From assembly GCF_002531575.1 (NCBI RefSeq), contig NZ_NWTI01000029.1, positions 20,159-84,158 of the forward strand: 64,000 nucleotides of DNA, given 5' to 3'. The position numbers and the translations under genes were made by a program. This stretch comes from Bradyrhizobium sp. Y36 (lineage in GTDB: Bacteria; Pseudomonadota; Alphaproteobacteria; Rhizobiales; Xanthobacteraceae). This document shows, piece by piece, positions 26,331 to 37,466 of the stretch. The first letter of the stretch is position 1, and each line of letters opens with the position of its first letter. Under the pieces are notes generated by a model that worked only from the letters and a program-made list of their open reading frames with translations, had not been told where the DNA came from and did not search any database.

Positions 26331-26475
26331 CGCGATCTCCGTCGCTCTGAGCTGGCCGCTTCGTCAGCGGCCCTCGAGGGCGACGGAGCGGCTCTCTCCG
26401 CGCAGTTACAGCGGGGCCGGCATCCTTCGAGGCTCGCTTCGCGAGCGCCTCAGGACGGCCGGAGGGGTGTGGTGG
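26331..26475. repeat. palindromic repeat region after the TadG-like gene
   Basis: CTCCGTCGC (26338-26346) pairs with GCGACGGAG (26381-26389) around an inner GGCCGC/GCGGCC stem (26355-26373). A second hairpin GCTCGC-TTC-GCGAGC is at 26433-26447. The second motif is a familiar dispersed Bradyrhizobium repeat. It may help terminate the two convergent genes. Confidence 0.55.
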
Positions 26476-26482
26476 GCCTGAC

Positions 26483-27742
26483 TTACGACCTGTAGTCCCC
26501 GTTGATCGCCACATATTCCTTGGTGAGGTCGCAGGTCAGCACGCGGTCGCGGCCCTTGCCGAGGCCGAGCGAGACCAGAATCGCGATCTCGGGGGCCTTC
26601 ATCGCTTCCGATACCTGCACCTCGTCATAGGACGGATCGCGCGCGCCGTTCCTGGCGACGCGGATGCCGTTGAAGGAGATCGAGAGCTTGTCGCGATCGG
26701 CCGGCTCACCGGCCTTGCCGACCGCCATCACGACGCGGCCCCAATTCGCGTCCTCGCCGGCGATCGCGGTCTTCACCAGCGGCGAGTTGGCGATCGACAT
26801 CGCGATTCTGCGCGCCGAGGCCTTGGTCTTGGCCCCCTCGACGGTGATCTCGACCAGCTTGCGGGCGCCTTCGCCGTCGCGCGCCACCTGCTCGGACAGG
26901 TTCGCCAGAACCTGGTTGAACGCCTTCACGAAGGCCTTCAGGCGCGGGTCGCTGGCGCGGCTGATCTTTGGCGCGCCGTGCTCGGCGGCCGCGCCGGTGG
27001 CGAAGGCCAGCAACGTGTCCGAGGTCGAGGTGTCGCCGTCGATCGTGACCGCGTTGAACGTGTCCTCGACGCCGGCCTTGAGCAGCGCCTGCAGCGCCGC
27101 GGGCGCGATCGGTGCGTCGGTGAAGATGAAGGACAGCATCGTCGCCATGTCGGGCGCGATCATGCCGGCGCCCTTGGCCATGCCGTTGATGGTGACCTTG
27201 GCCTTGCCGAGCTTGACGGTCGCGGTCGCGACCTTCGGGAAGGTGTCGGTGGTCATGATCGCCTTGGCCGCGGCGAGATAGTCGCCGGGCTCGGCGGTCT
27301 CGGCGAGGCGGCCCAGCACGCCGTCGAACTTGGTCGCATCCAGCGGTTCGCCGATCACGCCGGTCGAGGCCAGGAAGATCTCGCTTTCGCTGCATCCGAC
27401 CGCCTTGGCCGCGATCTTCGCGGTCAACGCGGTCGAGGCGCGGCCGGTCTTGCCGGTGAAGGCATTGGCGTTGCCGGAATTGACGACGAGCGCGCGCGCC
27501 AATCCTTTTTTAGAAGATACGCCGCCCTTCAGCTTGGCGCGGCACCATTCGACCGGTGCGGAGGGGCATTTGGACTTGGTGAAGACGCCGGCGACCGTGG
27601 TGCCCTTGTCCATCACCGCCAGCAGCACGTCGGTGCGGTTCTTGTAGCGGATGCCGGCCTCGGCCGTCGCAAGGCGGATTCCCGCGATCACGGGCATGTC
27701 GGGGACGTTCTTGGGGGCGAGGGGGGAGACGGAGGAGGACAT
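26483..27742 (-). CDS. argJ: bifunctional ornithine acetyltransferase/N-acetylglutamate synthase
   Basis: This 419-residue enzyme transfers the acetyl group from N-acetylornithine to glutamate, recycling acetyl in arginine synthesis. The self-cleavage site is expected between A200 and T201 in KGAGMIAPDMATMLSF, which yields the alpha and beta chains. VVNSGNANAFTG and TIDGDTSTSDTLL are conserved. The ATG of MSSSVSPLAP is chosen; the longer frame reads back through a hairpin. It lies downstream of the parvulin gene on the same strand. Confidence 0.94.
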   Translation of the reverse strand: MSSSVSPLAPKNVPDMPVIAGIRLATAEAGIRYKNRTDVLLAVMDKGTTVAGVFTKSKCPSAPVEWCRAKLKGGVSSKKGLARALVVNSGNANAFTGKTGRASTALTAKIAAKAVGCSESEIFLASTGVIGEPLDATKFDGVLGRLAETAEPGDYLAAAKAIMTTDTFPKVATATVKLGKAKVTINGMAKGAGMIAPDMATMLSFIFTDAPIAPAALQALLKAGVEDTFNAVTIDGDTSTSDTLLAFATGAAAEHGAPKISRASDPRLKAFVKAFNQVLANLSEQVARDGEGARKLVEITVEGAKTKASARRIAMSIANSPLVKTAIAGEDANWGRVVMAVGKAGEPADRDKLSISFNGIRVARNGARDPSYDEVQVSEAMKAPEIAILVSLGLGKGRDRVLTCDLTKEYVAINGDYRS

Positions 27743-27775
27743 CGCGGGGCGCCTTGGTGAGGTCTGGATATGCAG

Positions 27776-27799
27776 ATGGCCGGGCATGCGCCCGGCCAT
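27776..27799 (-). terminator. perfect hairpin between the parvulin gene and argJ
   Basis: ATGGCCGGGC (27776-27785) pairs exactly with GCCCGGCCAT (27790-27799) around the loop ATGC. No T-tract follows on the minus strand, so it may be a weak or rho-assisted terminator or an RNA-stabilising stem between the two co-directional genes. Confidence 0.5.
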
Positions 27800-27844
27800 T
27801 GCGACGTTAAATACTATTGGCGTCCGCGAAGTGACAGCGAATTC

Positions 27845-28765
27845 TTACTTCTTCGCGGGCGGCGCCATCTTGCTGTCGGACGGCTTGGCTGCGTCGGCCG
27901 GCTTCGCATCCTTCGATGCGTCCGCCGCCGGCTGGTCCAGCCGCTCGACCTTGGCCTCGGCGCGCAGCTTGGCGACGTACTCGGCCTGGGCCTTGCGGGT
28001 GACGTAGCTTTCGATCTGGGTCTTGACCTGCTCGAAATCCGGCGCCTTGCGGTTGCGCTTTTCCTCGACCTTGATGATGTGCCAGCCGAACTGCGACTTC
28101 ACGGGGTCGGAGATCTTGCCCGGCTCCAGCGAGAAGGCCACCGCGGAGAATTCCGGCACCATCTGCTCCTTGGTGAAGAAGCCGAGATCGCCGCCGTCGG
28201 CCGAGCCGGGATCCTTGGACTTCTTCTTGGCGAGCTCGGCGAAATCGCCGCCCTTGTCGAGCTCGGCCTTGACCGCCTTGGCCTCGTCCTCGGTCTCGAC
28301 CAGGATGTGGCGGGCGCGCACCTCCTGCTCGCCGGTGATCTGCTTGGAGGCCTCCTCATAGACCTTCTTCATGGCGTCCGGGGTGGTGGCGGCCTTGCCC
28401 TCGCCCGCGAGCAAGCTGTCCATCAGAAGCCGGTTGCGGGCGAATGCCAGGCGCTTCTTGAACTCCTCGCCGTCGGCGACCTTCTTGTCCTCGGCAGCCT
28501 TGCTGACGATTTTCATGTCGATCAGGAACGACAGGACGTTCTCGTCCTTGGTCGCCGGGTCCATCTGGGCGAGGCTCGGTCCGAGCTCCTCCTCGGCCAT
28601 GGCGACGTCGCTCTTCTTGATTTCCGTGCCGTTGACCTTCGCCAGGACCGGATCGTCAGCGGCCCGGCCGGGACCCGCGATCAGCGCCAGCGCAAGGCAG
28701 CCCACGAGGGCGGTGGCGAGGCCGAAGCGCAGGCCGGTTTTGGTTACCGGGAACGAGGTGGTCAT
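27845..28765 (-). CDS. exported parvulin-type peptidyl-prolyl isomerase
   Basis: This 306-residue protein has a Sec signal peptide (LATALVGCLALALIAGPGRAAD), a SurA-like N-terminal helical domain, and a rotamase domain at about residues 145-240: RARHILVETEDEAKAVKAEL, then GGDLGFFTKEQMVPEFSAVAFSLEPGKISDPVKSQFGWHIIKVEE. It should assist folding of envelope proteins in the periplasm. AAGGA lies before the ATG at 28765. The C-terminal tail is Lys/Ala/Pro-rich. It is divergent from secA, which fits a shared theme of protein export. Confidence 0.88.
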   Translation of the reverse strand: MTTSFPVTKTGLRFGLATALVGCLALALIAGPGRAADDPVLAKVNGTEIKKSDVAMAEEELGPSLAQMDPATKDENVLSFLIDMKIVSKAAEDKKVADGEEFKKRLAFARNRLLMDSLLAGEGKAATTPDAMKKVYEEASKQITGEQEVRARHILVETEDEAKAVKAELDKGGDFAELAKKKSKDPGSADGGDLGFFTKEQMVPEFSAVAFSLEPGKISDPVKSQFGWHIIKVEEKRNRKAPDFEQVKTQIESYVTRKAQAEYVAKLRAEAKVERLDQPAADASKDAKPADAAKPSDSKMAPPAKK

Positions 28766-29119
28766 GGAAAATCCTTTTGTTGAAGCAGGGGGCTGCTCGA
28801 GCGGGGCGGACACTCGCCCAATTCAGGGGGCCTTGGCAACGCGAAAAGTCTGTCAAAATGATGAATTAGCCGCAATGCGCCCGCCGTTGACAAGGCCCTG
28901 ACCGGGCCATATCTCTGCCCGGTCGCGACCATGGCGATGGCGTTTATTTTGCTGCGTTTTTGGCCGTTGAACCCAGACTTGCCCAATTCCCACCCATATG
29001 GCGGACGACCCCCGCAGTCCGGGCTGTAGGCGCCATCAGGCGTCACGGTGAGTTGATAGGCAGGCGGGTGACAACTTCTTGGCTGCAACGCGGTTAATTC
29101 GCGAACACAGGAACTAGGC
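28766..29119. promoter_or_regulatory. divergent gap between the parvulin gene and secA
   Basis: This 354-base region separates two divergent genes and must hold both promoters. I see no gene, hairpin or clear operator in it, and no recognisable SecM-like arrest peptide. Confidence 0.4.
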
Positions 29120-31960
<2,841 letters not shown>

Positions 31961-32417
31961 TCGATGATCTCAATACCCGGCGAACGCGCGGTGCCGTATT
32001 GGCCTACGAGTTCGCCCGGGGTTGGAATGCTTCCGATCCATGTGGCGCCTGCTGATCTTCAGGTGCATCACGAATGGTAGGCGCACGCCAGTGAGGATGG
32101 CTGCCTCACGTTTGTGAGGGCCCGGCTTCCGTCACGCGCGGCTGAGCACGCTTTGGCCATTTGGCAGCCGGCCCCGATGTTGAGCGAACTGGTCCTCGGC
32201 CCGTTCATCACCTTCGCGAGACGATTGCCCCGTTGTACGCGCGTGGCCTGCAGCGCCTGCTCCTTTGATCAGTTCCGTGGGCTGCTGCTGCAGATTGTCC
32301 GCGGCCACGCGCTCGTCCGGCTGCGCAGCCGCAGCCCGGAAGCCGATGGCGCGAGGCGCGGCATCATGTCTCGGACAATGCCTGCGGGTAGATCATTCAA
32401 TCTTTTGCTACTGCTCA
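31961..32417. other. 457-base gap after secA
   Basis: No protein gene is supported here. Short frames exist on both strands but lack ribosome binding sites and recognisable motifs. A minus-strand stretch at about 32150-32350 reads as an uninterrupted but start-less frame and might be a decayed gene remnant. Confidence 0.35.
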
Positions 32418-32433
32418 TGTGATCTGGATCACC
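32418..32433. promoter_or_regulatory. CRP/FNR-family dyad upstream of a small secreted protein gene
   Basis: TGTGA-N6-TCACC (32418-32433) contains the perfect dyad GTGATC-TG-GATCAC (32419-32432). This matches CRP-type sites closely and shares the TGAT-N4-ATCA core of FNR/FixK sites. It ends about 61 bases before the ATG of the small secreted gene, a typical activator distance. Assignment to a specific regulator is inference. Confidence 0.5.
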
Positions 32434-32494
32434 TCTGCAGAGCCCAATCCATGTTTGATTGAATCGCACGGGGCCGAGAATTGGGAGCCAGACA

Positions 32495-32899
32495 ATGTCC
32501 AGACGCGCGCTGCCCACCACCTTGTGTGTTCTTGCCCTGAGTTTCTTAGCCTGCGGTTCCGCGCCTGCGAGCCAAGTGGGCGGATGGTGGGGCGGAACAT
32601 GGTCGTGCAACATCGACGGCCGGCCCGCCCGGATGAAATGGGCCGCCGTTGATGACAGTCAAACAAGCTGCGACGGCGACACCTGCACCACCAGTTCGGG
32701 AGCACGCTGGGCAGGCAGCTTCTCGGACAATGGCTCGCGATGGGTGAAGTTGACAAATCCGCGCACCGGGACGCAGGGCGGCGTCTACTTCAACCATGCC
32801 GACGGCAATAAATGGTATTTGGCCAAACCGGTCAGCAACAAGGCCGCGGGCTGGACGACATGGAACGGCCAACGCTATCGCCTCTCGTGCTGGCGATGA
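32495..32899 (+). CDS. small secreted protein, DUF6006-like
   Basis: This 134-residue protein has a signal peptide (RALPTTLCVLALSFLACGSAPASQ) and a mature domain of about 105 residues: WWGGTWSCNIDGRPARMKW, CDGDTCTTSSGARWAG, FSDNGSRWVKL and WTTWNGQRYRLSCWR. Four or more cysteines suggest disulfides. From memory it resembles DUF6006 proteins best known from cyanobacteria; function unknown. The ATG at 32495 is chosen because it starts the signal peptide. A CRP/FNR-like dyad lies upstream. Confidence 0.7.
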   Translation: MSRRALPTTLCVLALSFLACGSAPASQVGGWWGGTWSCNIDGRPARMKWAAVDDSQTSCDGDTCTTSSGARWAGSFSDNGSRWVKLTNPRTGTQGGVYFNHADGNKWYLAKPVSNKAAGWTTWNGQRYRLSCWR

Positions 32900-33093
32900 T
32901 GCCATCATGCGGCGCCTGCTTATCCTCCGCCTGGACTCGAAGGCGAGCCTAGAGGACTGAACAAGGCCCGGATGCGCGCTGTGAGCGCCAACGCCAGCCG
33001 GCGTGACCAGCGCGCGTGCTTTCGTGGAGAGACTCTCTCCCTGCATTGAATGGCAGATGAGCGTGTCGGCTTCGCAAGGCCCCCACGCTCGCA

Positions 33094-33537
33094 TTAATTC
33101 GAGCTGTCGATCAAGCTCTCCAGCAGCCGCTTCAATTCGCTCGTCGGCTTGTCGCCGTAGCTTTCCAGGATGTGCTCCTCCTGGTCGACCGCGAGCGAGT
33201 TGAGCTTCTTGCACAGCACCTTGCCGCGGTCGGAGATGAACATCAGCACCTTGCGGCGGTCGTTCGGGTCCTGCACGCGATAGACCAGCGTGTCCGAGAC
33301 CATGCGGTCGATCATCTTGGTCAGCGTCGGATGGTTGAGCAGCACGGCCTCCGCGAGCTCGCCCATCGAATGGCCGTTGCCATCCGACAGCACCTTCAGG
33401 ATGCGCCATTGCTCGACCGGAACGCCTTCCTTGCTCAACCGCAGTTCGAGCTGCCGGTTGATCTCCCGGTTGGCTTGCGCGAGCAGATAGGCGAGGTGTT
33501 CGGTGATCGGGGTGTTTGTTTTGGTCGGTTTTGCCAC
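33094..33537 (-). CDS. MarR family transcriptional regulator
   Basis: This 147-residue winged-helix protein contains MGELAEAVLLNHPTLTKMIDRMV (recognition helix region) and DPNDRRKVLMFISDRGK (wing), the MarR hallmarks. There is no ATG; a GTG at 33537 gives the usual length, and a TTG at 33561 would add eight residues. It is divergent from the amide locus and, by position, most likely represses it and itself. AT-rich palindromes lie between the two. Confidence 0.88.
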   Translation of the reverse strand: MAKPTKTNTPITEHLAYLLAQANREINRQLELRLSKEGVPVEQWRILKVLSDGNGHSMGELAEAVLLNHPTLTKMIDRMVSDTLVYRVQDPNDRRKVLMFISDRGKVLCKKLNSLAVDQEEHILESYGDKPTSELKRLLESLIDSSN

Positions 33538-33602
33538 GGCTAAGACTTCGTCTTGACCCAAATGAGTGAATGTCTTGCAATCAATGCTGCATCTATATGC
33601 AC

Positions 33603-33622
33603 TTCAATTGTTGAATATTCAA
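33603..33622. promoter_or_regulatory. overlapping palindromes, candidate MarR operator
   Basis: TTCAA-TTG-TTGAA (33603-33615) overlaps the perfect palindrome TTGAATATTCAA (33611-33622) in an AT-rich stretch of an otherwise GC-rich region, between the MarR gene and the AmiC-like gene. MarR dimers typically bind such 12-18 bp palindromes. Assignment is by position. Confidence 0.5.
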
Positions 33623-33770
33623 TATTTTCAAAATAGGATCATTGCCCAACAAAAGGGCGGATGCCGCGGCCGCCCGCAGAATGTGCTTTCAGGTCTGCTG
33701 CCAGACAGGAGTTGGCGTGCGCGCGACGGTAAACTTCCCGGCTCACGGCGGTCCGGCGTTGCCGCCGTCC

Positions 33771-34901
33771 ATGCTGCTCAGGAATCTGTCGTCATCGGCG
33801 GCTGACGGCGCGCTGTCGCCGCACGATCACGCTCTCCTCAGGCGGCGCGGCAGCAACAGGCTCCGCATCGGCGGCTTCATCTGCTGCTCCGGCTCGCCCG
33901 GCGTCTGGGGCCCCTGCGCCACCAACAGCGCGCAACTCGCCGTCGCCGAGATCAACAGGCGGGGTGGCATCCTCGGCCGCGAGATCGAGCTGTCCATCTA
34001 CGACGCCGGCGGGCCGCTGGATGAGGTCCTGGACCGTGCCGAACAGGCGATCGCGTTCGACGAGGTCGATCTGATCGTCGGCCTGCACACCAGCGCGGTC
34101 CGCGTGGCCTTGCGCGACGTCACCACGCGCCATCGCATCCCCTACATCTACACGCCGGTCTACGAGGGCGGCGAGCGCACGCCTGGCGTGATGGCGATCG
34201 GCGAGACCCCGCGCTGGCAGAGCCGGCCGTCGATCCACTGGCTTGCCGACGTCAAGAAGGCCCGGCGCTGGTACCTGATCGGCAGCGATTACGTCTGGCC
34301 CTGGCAATCGCACCGCGCGGTGAAGAACTACATCAGGGAAACCGGAGGCCACGTCGTCGGCGAAGAGTTCGTTCCTCTCGGCGAGGACAACCACGAGCCG
34401 CATCTGGCGCGTATCCGCGCCGCGAAGCCCGACGTGGTGCTGATCTCGCTGATCGGCACCGACAGCGTCACCTTCAACCGTGCCTTCGGCGAATGCGGGC
34501 TCGGCGCCACGACGCTGCGGCTCGCGGGCGCGATGGACGAGACCGTGCTGCTCGGCATCGGCGCCGACAACAGCGAGAACATGTTTTGCGCCTCCGGCTA
34601 TTTCACCGGCACGGGCGCGCGCGCCAATGACGAATTCCAGAGCCGATACCACGCGATGTTCGGGCCGACCGCGCCGCCGATCGGCTCGGTCGGGCAGTCC
34701 AGTTACGAGGGGCTGCGCTTTCTCGAAGCCGTCGCGAACAAGGCCGGTTCGCTGTCGATGGGCCCGATGCTCGCGGCCGGCCGCAACATCGTCTACAGCG
34801 GCGCCCGCGGCCCGGTCACCATCCGCGACGGGCGCGCGCGGATGCCGATGCATCTGGCTGAAGCCGACGGTCTCGATTTCAAGCTGATCAAGCCGATCTG
34901 A
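33771..34901 (+). CDS. AmiC-like periplasmic-binding-fold protein
   Basis: This protein of about 376 residues has the type I periplasmic-binding fold (Peripla_BP_6). RIGGFICCSGSPGVWGPC starts the fold, and INRRGGILGREIELSIYDAGG and WYLIGSDYVWPWQSHRAVKNYIRETGGHVVGEE are close in style to the amide sensor AmiC of Pseudomonas. No Sec or Tat signal peptide is visible, so it may be a cytoplasmic amide sensor, not a transporter subunit. The start is uncertain: ATGs at 33681 and 33771 both lack a good ribosome binding site. No AmiR antiterminator is present; the neighbouring MarR may be the output. Confidence 0.75.
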   Translation: MLLRNLSSSAADGALSPHDHALLRRRGSNRLRIGGFICCSGSPGVWGPCATNSAQLAVAEINRRGGILGREIELSIYDAGGPLDEVLDRAEQAIAFDEVDLIVGLHTSAVRVALRDVTTRHRIPYIYTPVYEGGERTPGVMAIGETPRWQSRPSIHWLADVKKARRWYLIGSDYVWPWQSHRAVKNYIRETGGHVVGEEFVPLGEDNHEPHLARIRAAKPDVVLISLIGTDSVTFNRAFGECGLGATTLRLAGAMDETVLLGIGADNSENMFCASGYFTGTGARANDEFQSRYHAMFGPTAPPIGSVGQSSYEGLRFLEAVANKAGSLSMGPMLAAGRNIVYSGARGPVTIRDGRARMPMHLAEADGLDFKLIKPI

Positions 34902-35055
34902 CCTCGCCGCGGCAATTCCCGTGGGCCGGCTTGCAAAATAATACTTGAAAAGGAAAATATTTCCGTTTTGAATGTTTCCGCCGGGCCGGTGCGCTCGTCG
35001 CGCCAAACGCGACCGCACGCCCAAGGACTGATCCAGAAAACTTCAGGAGAGCGCC

Positions 35056-36570
35056 GTGACAGTTGCCCTTCCCACGCCAGCCCAGCTTCGCAGTGTCGCC
35101 GAGCAATGCGGCCTTTCGCTCACCGACGAGGACGTCACTTCGTTCCGCGGCCTGATGCAGGGCTCGATCGAGGCCTACAATCTCGTTGCCGCGATGCCGG
35201 ACGAGCTGCCCGAGGTGAAATATCCGCGCACGCCCGGCTACCGGCCCGCGGCGGAGGAGAACCCGCGCAACGCCTGGTATCGCAAATCGACCGTGAAGGG
35301 CGCCGCCAGCGGCAAGCTCAAGGGCAAGACCGTCGCCCTGAAAGACAACATCATGCTGGCCGGCGTTCCCATGACCAATGGCTCGTCGACGCTGGAAGGC
35401 TACGTGCCTGATTTCGATGCCACCATCGTCACGCGCATGCTGGATGCCGGCGCCGAGATCAAGGGCAAGGTGCATTGCGAGCATTTCTGCCTGTCCGGCG
35501 GCAGCCACACCGGCTCCTACGGGCCGGTGCACAATCCGCACAAGATGGGTTACTCGGCCGGCGGCTCGTCCTCGGGCTCGGGCGTCGTGGTCGCGCTCGG
35601 CGAGGTCGACATGGCGATCGGCGGCGATCAGGGCGGCTCGATCCGCATGCCGTCCTCGTTCTGCGGCACCTACGGCATGAAGCCGACCTGGGGCCTCGTG
35701 CCCTATACGGGCATCATGCCGATCGAGATCTATGTCGACCACACCGGCCCGATGACGGCAACGGTCGCCGACAACGCGCTGCTGCTCGAAGTGCTCGCCG
35801 GCGACGACGGCTACGATCCCCGCATCAAGGCACCGAAGGTCGAGGAATACACCAAGGCGCTCGGCCAGGGCGTCAAGGGCATGAAGATCGGCATCGTCAA
35901 GGAAGGTTTTGAGCAGCCGGTCGCAGAGGCTGCCGTGAATGAAAGCGTGCGCGAGGCTGCAAAGCGCTTCAGGGATCTCGGCGCCACCGTCGAGACCGTC
36001 TCGATCCCGATGCACCTCCTGGGCGGCGCGATCTGGACCCCGATCGGCACCGAAGGCCTGACCCAGACCATGATGTTCGGCGACGGCTACGGCCTCAGCC
36101 GCGGCGATCTCTACTCGACCTCGCTGATGGATTTCCATCGCGGCTGGCGCCGGCAGGCCGATTCGCTGTCCGAGACCACGAAACTGTTCATGATGCTCGG
36201 CACCTACATCAACAACAATTTCGGTCCGCGCTTCTACGGCAAGGCACTCAACATCTCGCGCCGCCTGACCGCCGCCTACGACAAGGCGTTCAAGGACTAC
36301 GACCTGCTGCTGATGCCGACCACGCCGATGAAGGCGACCAAGCTGCCGGAGCCCACCGCCAGCCGCGAGGAATACGTTGCCCGCGCGCTGGAGATGATCT
36401 CCAACACCGCGCCGTTCGACATCACCCATCATCCCGCGATGTCGTTGCCCTGCGGCATGGTCGACGGCCTGCCTGTCGGTCTGATGCTGGTGGGGCGCAT
36501 GTTCGAGGAATCCACCATCTACCGCGCCGCGCATGCCTTCGAGCAGATCGGCGACTGGAAGAAGATGTGA
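35056..36570 (+). CDS. amidase-signature amidase, nitrile-pathway type
   Basis: This 504-residue enzyme hydrolyses an amide to acid and ammonia. The Ser-cisSer-Lys set is K96 (VALKDNI), the serines in GGSSSGSG at 169-175, and S195 in GGDQGGSIRMPSS. The GGDQGGSIR form, with Gln where most have Thr, and GLVPYTGIMPIE match Rhodococcus-type amidases that follow nitrile hydratase. No nitrile hydratase lies in the window. The start is GTG with CAGGAGA upstream. It is followed directly by the ABC transporter genes, so imported amides are the likely substrate. Confidence 0.9.
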   Translation: MTVALPTPAQLRSVAEQCGLSLTDEDVTSFRGLMQGSIEAYNLVAAMPDELPEVKYPRTPGYRPAAEENPRNAWYRKSTVKGAASGKLKGKTVALKDNIMLAGVPMTNGSSTLEGYVPDFDATIVTRMLDAGAEIKGKVHCEHFCLSGGSHTGSYGPVHNPHKMGYSAGGSSSGSGVVVALGEVDMAIGGDQGGSIRMPSSFCGTYGMKPTWGLVPYTGIMPIEIYVDHTGPMTATVADNALLLEVLAGDDGYDPRIKAPKVEEYTKALGQGVKGMKIGIVKEGFEQPVAEAAVNESVREAAKRFRDLGATVETVSIPMHLLGGAIWTPIGTEGLTQTMMFGDGYGLSRGDLYSTSLMDFHRGWRRQADSLSETTKLFMMLGTYINNNFGPRFYGKALNISRRLTAAYDKAFKDYDLLLMPTTPMKATKLPEPTASREEYVARALEMISNTAPFDITHHPAMSLPCGMVDGLPVGLMLVGRMFEESTIYRAAHAFEQIGDWKKM

Positions 36571-36606
36571 GCGGAACCCCCGTGAACACGAGCGGAGCGG
36601 CAACGC

Positions 36607-37464
36607 ATGGCTAACGCGTTCGTCGCAGCGTTCGAGATCCTGAGCTTCGGCGCGATCATCGTATTGATCGTGCTGGGGCTGGGGATCATCGCCAGCATGA
36701 TGGGCATCTTCAATTTCGCGCAGGGCGAGTTCGTCCTGCTCGGGGCCTACATCACCTATCTCGCCTATGCCAAGGGCCTGCCGATCTGGGCCGGCATGGT
36801 CGCGGCGCCATTCCTGGTCGGCGGGCTCGGCTTCGTGCTGGAGGCGCTGATCATCCGCCGCTTCTACGCCGCGCCGATCGTGGCCATGCTCGGCACCTAT
36901 GCGCTCGGCCTCATCATCCGCGAATCCGTGCGCGGCCTGATCGGTGGCTTCTATCTCACCGTGCCGGAGCCGATCGGCGGCTCGATCGACATCGGCGCCA
37001 TGCACATCTCGGCCTGGCGCTTCACCATCATCGTCATCACGCTCCTGGTGATGGCAGGGTGCTATCTGCTGCTGTCGCGTACCAGCTTTGGCCTGCGCAT
37101 GCGCGCCACGCTGGAGAACCCGTCGCTGGCCCGCGCCTCCGGCATTTCCACGCCCTTGATGTACGGCGCCACCTTCGCGTTCGGCTCCGCGCTCGCCGGT
37201 CTTGCTGGCGCGCTGATCGTGCCGGTGTTCAGCCTCTACGCCGATCTCGGCCTGCGCTTCCTGATCCAGGGCTTCGTCGCCGTCATGGTCGGCGGTGTCG
37301 GATCCTTCATCGGACCGGTCGCGGGTGCCGGCGTCATCGGCACGCTCAGCGCGGCGCTGCCATGGATCATGGCGCCTGTCGTCGCCGACGTCCTCGTCTT
37401 CGTGCTCGCCATTGTCTTCATCAAATTCCGCCCGCAGGGCCTCATCGCTGGAAAAGGGGTTTAG
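36607..37464 (+). CDS. branched-chain/amide ABC transporter permease, LivH type
   Basis: This 285-residue inner-membrane permease has the LivH signature GLGIIASMMGIFNFAQGEFVLLGAYITYL and the EAA-like loop GLRMRATLENPSLARASGISTPLMYGATFAFGSALAGLAGAL. About eight hydrophobic helices are visible. It is the first transporter gene after the amidase (36 bases) and is two bases from the binding protein gene. By context it imports amides or urea-like compounds. Confidence 0.88.
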   Translation: MANAFVAAFEILSFGAIIVLIVLGLGIIASMMGIFNFAQGEFVLLGAYITYLAYAKGLPIWAGMVAAPFLVGGLGFVLEALIIRRFYAAPIVAMLGTYALGLIIRESVRGLIGGFYLTVPEPIGGSIDIGAMHISAWRFTIIVITLLVMAGCYLLLSRTSFGLRMRATLENPSLARASGISTPLMYGATFAFGSALAGLAGALIVPVFSLYADLGLRFLIQGFVAVMVGGVGSFIGPVAGAGVIGTLSAALPWIMAPVVADVLVFVLAIVFIKFRPQGLIAGKGV

Positions 37465-37466
37465 TC

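Noticed and set aside
32114..32422. 102-codon plus-strand frame after secA
   Set aside because: It lacks a ribosome binding site and has an Arg/Ser/Leu-rich composition typical of out-of-frame GC-rich DNA.
34888..37005. 705-codon frame antisense to the amidase and permease
   Set aside because: It spans two real genes in antisense, is composed of His/Arg/Ala-rich low-information sequence, and has no motif.
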